Below are positions 61,397 through 64,000 of a stretch of 64,000 bases of DNA, in pieces. The position numbers and the translations under genes are program-made. The stretch is from Stereum hirsutum FP-91666 SS1 (Eukaryota; Basidiomycota; Agaricomycetes; Russulales; Stereaceae). The DNA is taken from the NCBI RefSeq assembly GCF_000264905.1, contig NW_006763131.1, positions 782,793 to 846,792 on the forward strand. The letters run 5' to 3'. How positions within the stretch are numbered: position 1 is the stretch's first letter; each line of letters opens with the position of its first letter. The notes beneath the pieces were generated by a model. It saw only the letters and a program-made list of their open reading frames with translations, ran no database searches and was not told the DNA's origin.

Positions 61397-62785
61397 GTGT
61401 CCTCCTTCTCTTCTTCTCGTCACCACCTCGAGCTCGCCCCGGAGCCTGAGCGTCCACCACGAGCCATGGCCATGAACCCCAACGCCAACGCCCTCCTCGC
61501 TGACCTCCCCGTCCTCCCCATCTCTCCATGCCTATGCAGCTCACCCTCCCTCTCCTCCCTGTCAATCCTCTCCCTCCCCCTCTCGCCTGCCTTTTCATGT
61601 ACCCCACCTCCGAGCTTCCCTCGTCGCTACCACCGCAAACTACGAAAATTCCTCCGGAAGCTCGTTTGTGCTCTGCGGCGACATCATCATCATCATCATC
61701 ATCACCACCATCAGCGCCACCACGACGGAGAACCATGCGATCTGACTTTGACGAGGGCGTTACATGCGGTCGTCTTACCTACTATGGATTCGGCGTTGTT
61801 GTTTAGGGATAGTGTGGCTGCTGCGAGACCGCATTTGAGGTTCGATGTGGACAGTTTGTGTGAGGGGATGAGGGGGGTGCAGGTGGGGCCGGATGAGAAG
61901 GAGCAGGAGAAGGAGAAGGAGGAGCAAGAGCAGGAGCAGGAGTCTGCGGGTGTGCTTGGGCTCTTAGTTTTTGTCGTGCGTTTTACTAACTTGATTTATT
62001 GTTCAATAGCACCTCTCCCTCCGCCTCCGTATCACGTCCACCCGCTCAGCGCTACCATCGTAAACATAGACTCAGACTCGACATCCATCACATCCCTCAA
62101 GCATATGCATCATCATCCGGTCTCAAGATCGAGCTCGTTGGATACGGTTGTTGAGCATCCAACGGAGGATGTTGGGTTGGTTTTACTACCAATAGTGACG
62201 TCTTTGGCGAGCTCCGAGGAAGAAGACGCTGCTATGCTGCCTCTACAGCCGCCAACAACAGCGACAATGACGTCTACGGAAACGACCACCTCCGACGAAC
62301 TTCCATCCGAGCCTCTTCCATCCGCGTCGACGTCATCGTCTGTTCTTGGTTTAGGATCGGGATCGCTCGAGGTCACCGCGATTGGACCTGCCACTGCCAC
62401 CGCCACCGCTAGTGCCATCGCCAGTGCCAGTGCTACACCACGCTTACGCGTAGACACCTCTGCTCCGGAGAAGATAGAGTCGGGTTCGGATTCGGATTCA
62501 CATTCATCTCAACATTCATTGTCTTCAGAGTCGAACGCAGAGTCGTATGGACCTTCATTGTCTTCACCTTCCTTGTCTTCACCCACGACGTCTTCCTCAC
62601 CCACATCATCTCCACCATCTCTATACTCCCTGCACTCCTCCTCCTCCTCTTCGTCAGCCGAAACCGCATCGCCCTCGACGCCGACGACACCGGAGGGTTC
62701 GTTGAAGCTAGAAGGAAACGTGAAGCAGACTGAGGCGCATTTGGAGTATCCGCTCGATGTTCCTCCCACGTCATCGTTGTCCTAG
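61397..62785 (+). CDS. Ser/His-rich protein of unknown function (462 aa)
   Basis: A single open frame of 463 codons; no intron is needed. The N-terminus is Leu/Pro/Ser-rich, followed by a basic segment (RRYHRKLRKFLRKLV) directly before a run of ten histidines at about residue 95. A Glu/Gln-rich stretch (EKEQEKEKEEQEQEQE) precedes a short hydrophobic segment (GVLGLLVFVVRFTNLIYC, residue ~187), which could be one membrane helix. The C-terminal half is Ser/Thr/Pro-rich and disordered. No family recognised. A later ATG at 61466 is an alternative start. An intron around 61984-62010 (a GTGCGT donor, an actaac branch and an ATAG acceptor are present) would be too short and breaks the frame, so I left it out. 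The length of the frame supports coding, but low complexity weakens that. Confidence 0.5.
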   Translation: MSSFSSSRHHLELAPEPERPPRAMAMNPNANALLADLPVLPISPCLCSSPSLSSLSILSLPLSPAFSCTPPPSFPRRYHRKLRKFLRKLVCALRRHHHHHHHHHHQRHHDGEPCDLTLTRALHAVVLPTMDSALLFRDSVAAARPHLRFDVDSLCEGMRGVQVGPDEKEQEKEKEEQEQEQESAGVLGLLVFVVRFTNLIYCSIAPLPPPPYHVHPLSATIVNIDSDSTSITSLKHMHHHPVSRSSSLDTVVEHPTEDVGLVLLPIVTSLASSEEEDAAMLPLQPPTTATMTSTETTTSDELPSEPLPSASTSSSVLGLGSGSLEVTAIGPATATATASAIASASATPRLRVDTSAPEKIESGSDSDSHSSQHSLSSESNAESYGPSLSSPSLSSPTTSSSPTSSPPSLYSLHSSSSSSSAETASPSTPTTPEGSLKLEGNVKQTEAHLEYPLDVPPTSSLS

Positions 62786-64000
62786 TAGTCCTGCGTATGT
62801 ACTACACTTACGTCGGCCCCACCATCCCATCCCAACTTCCCGACGTAAGTAACACGGCCGCGGTCTGGAGTCCTACCTACGCTGTTCTGTTTGTATCGGT
62901 TTCATCGGGCCTGTTGCCCTCAACACAACTCGACTGGACCGGCTCGGATTTTATCTACGTATATCACTGTGTATCGCAGTAAGTAATCGGCGTACGTAAC
63001 GGAAGATACGGACATTCGACGTGATATGACGATTGACGATTGCATGACAATTGAACATGTGGACATATTTCTGCTTCGGTGCTGTATGTATCTATGGGCT
63101 AACTCTTCGGAGGTGTGGGACCGGGACCTTGGATGTGGGTTGTGGGAGATGAGCCGGCGGGTGAAGGACAGGGGGGAGAGGGGAGGCAAGGCGAAGAGGA
63201 ACTTGAAGAATGGGGAGAAAGAGGACGGGGAGGAGAGCCGTGGAGAGGGAAGAGAGTTGCCGGTGGATTCGAGTTAGACCGTGGATCGCACTTTCATTTG
63301 AGCATATATACTTGGATAATATCAGGTCGTTGGATATGAGACTTAGGACCCCGACCAGCGGCAACCATCTACAATCACGACCAATCCGGTCGGAGGTCCG
63401 ACATGCAATGCTCTCCGCCAGGTAGAAATACTATGTATGTAGGACTCGGAGCTTGTGCCACTGATTCAGGTCTCTTTGAACTTGCACTCGCCACACCCGG
63501 TCTTCCCCGAACTTAAGTTACTCTGACATCTTCGCCAGGTTCGCGCGTCTCTTTATCGTTCCATCCACCTCGCTCACAAGGAGCACATATGATGTCTCCC
63601 TCAATTCTGTGTCATCCCTAGAAACCTTTAGAAATGTGAGGGTTGTTCGTTGATGATGACGATTCGTGAATTTCATTCATATTGGTGCGTGACATTGAGC
63701 GAGGATGTATTGTGTACAAAAGTGAGTATTTTCTTTTCTTGTACTTTTCTAATTTTTCAAATGTATCTACTGTAGTTTTTCGACCAACTGTTCGTCACGC
63801 GTCACGCGGAGTGCGTCGGCGAACAGATTGGGTCTCGGGGTCACGCATACATGGGGGTTCACGAACAGAAAATCGTGACCGATTTGCCCTGAAAATCGCC
63901 AAAAAATTCGATTTTTGGCCGGAATACCACGGCGGCGGAGGCTACTTTCCGGACACCCGAAACAGGAAACAGAACGGAATACTACAAATAATGGCATAGG
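62786..64000. other. right-end region without a supported gene
   Basis: Purine-rich stretches create ORFs on both strands near 63.1-63.3 kb. A plus-strand frame at the extreme right (63682-63999) may be the beginning of something outside the window. Nothing recognisable. Confidence 0.4.

Noticed and set aside
1..64000. CRISPR array, rRNA or bacterial operon signals
   Set aside because: No regularly spaced direct repeats with unique spacers and no prokaryotic features; the gene structure is fungal.

Overview
The window looks like nuclear DNA of a mushroom-forming fungus (Basidiomycota, Agaricomycetes). Genes are cut by many short GT-AG introns (about 50-95 bp) with CTAAC/CTRAY-like branch sites. 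Families present fit that group: F-box proteins with a CxxC zinc motif, a basidiomycete-type Tnp2/CACTA transposase, a bestrophin-family channel and a FYVE-finger protein. No prokaryotic operon, rRNA, convincing tRNA or CRISPR array was seen. Exon models were built by hand from splice signals, reading-frame continuity and comparison between paralogous copies inside the window. Every multi-exon model given as complete sums to a whole number of codons.

Layout. 0-1.1 kb: 5' part of an unknown minus-strand gene running off the left edge. 1.5-17.3 kb: a duplicated cluster made of an F-box-like gene, a large GHKL ATPase + DUF3883 (sacsin/NO VEIN-like) gene, an F-box/zinc-finger gene on the minus strand, a dead start of a second F-box-like gene, and a second GHKL-DUF3883 gene. 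17.3-27.9 kb: a gene-poor stretch with short ORF debris and a 41-bp inverted repeat. 27.9-29.2 kb: a FYVE-domain gene. 29.2-34.0 kb: mostly non-coding. 33,989-42,034: a complete 8.05-kb CACTA-like DNA transposon with imperfect terminal inverted repeats, a 7-bp flanking direct repeat, an intact transposase and a second element-encoded gene. 42-48 kb: gene-poor, with a cluster of short inverted motifs. 48.1-49.9 kb: an unknown helical-looking protein, only tentatively compared with Mei4/Rec24. 50.6-55.3 kb: a divergent F-box-like / F-box zinc-finger pair that is an inverted copy of the left cluster. 56.1-60.8 kb: a bestrophin-like channel with tiny exons and one 1.45-kb repeat-filled intron. 61.4-62.8 kb: a Ser/His-rich ORF of unknown function. 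The rest to 64 kb holds nothing I can support.

How it fits together. The accessory theme is local duplication. The module (F-box zinc gene | shared promoter | F-box-like gene | GHKL-DUF3883 gene) appears once in full or near-full form on the left, as a second partly decayed copy beside it, and as an inverted partial copy about 40 kb away. GHKL ATPase plus DUF3883 is an architecture related to plant NO VEIN and to prokaryotic proteins found near restriction/defence genes; F-box proteins are substrate receptors of SCF ubiquitin ligases. A role of this cluster in self/non-self or genome defence is a hypothesis from family knowledge, not something the sequence proves.
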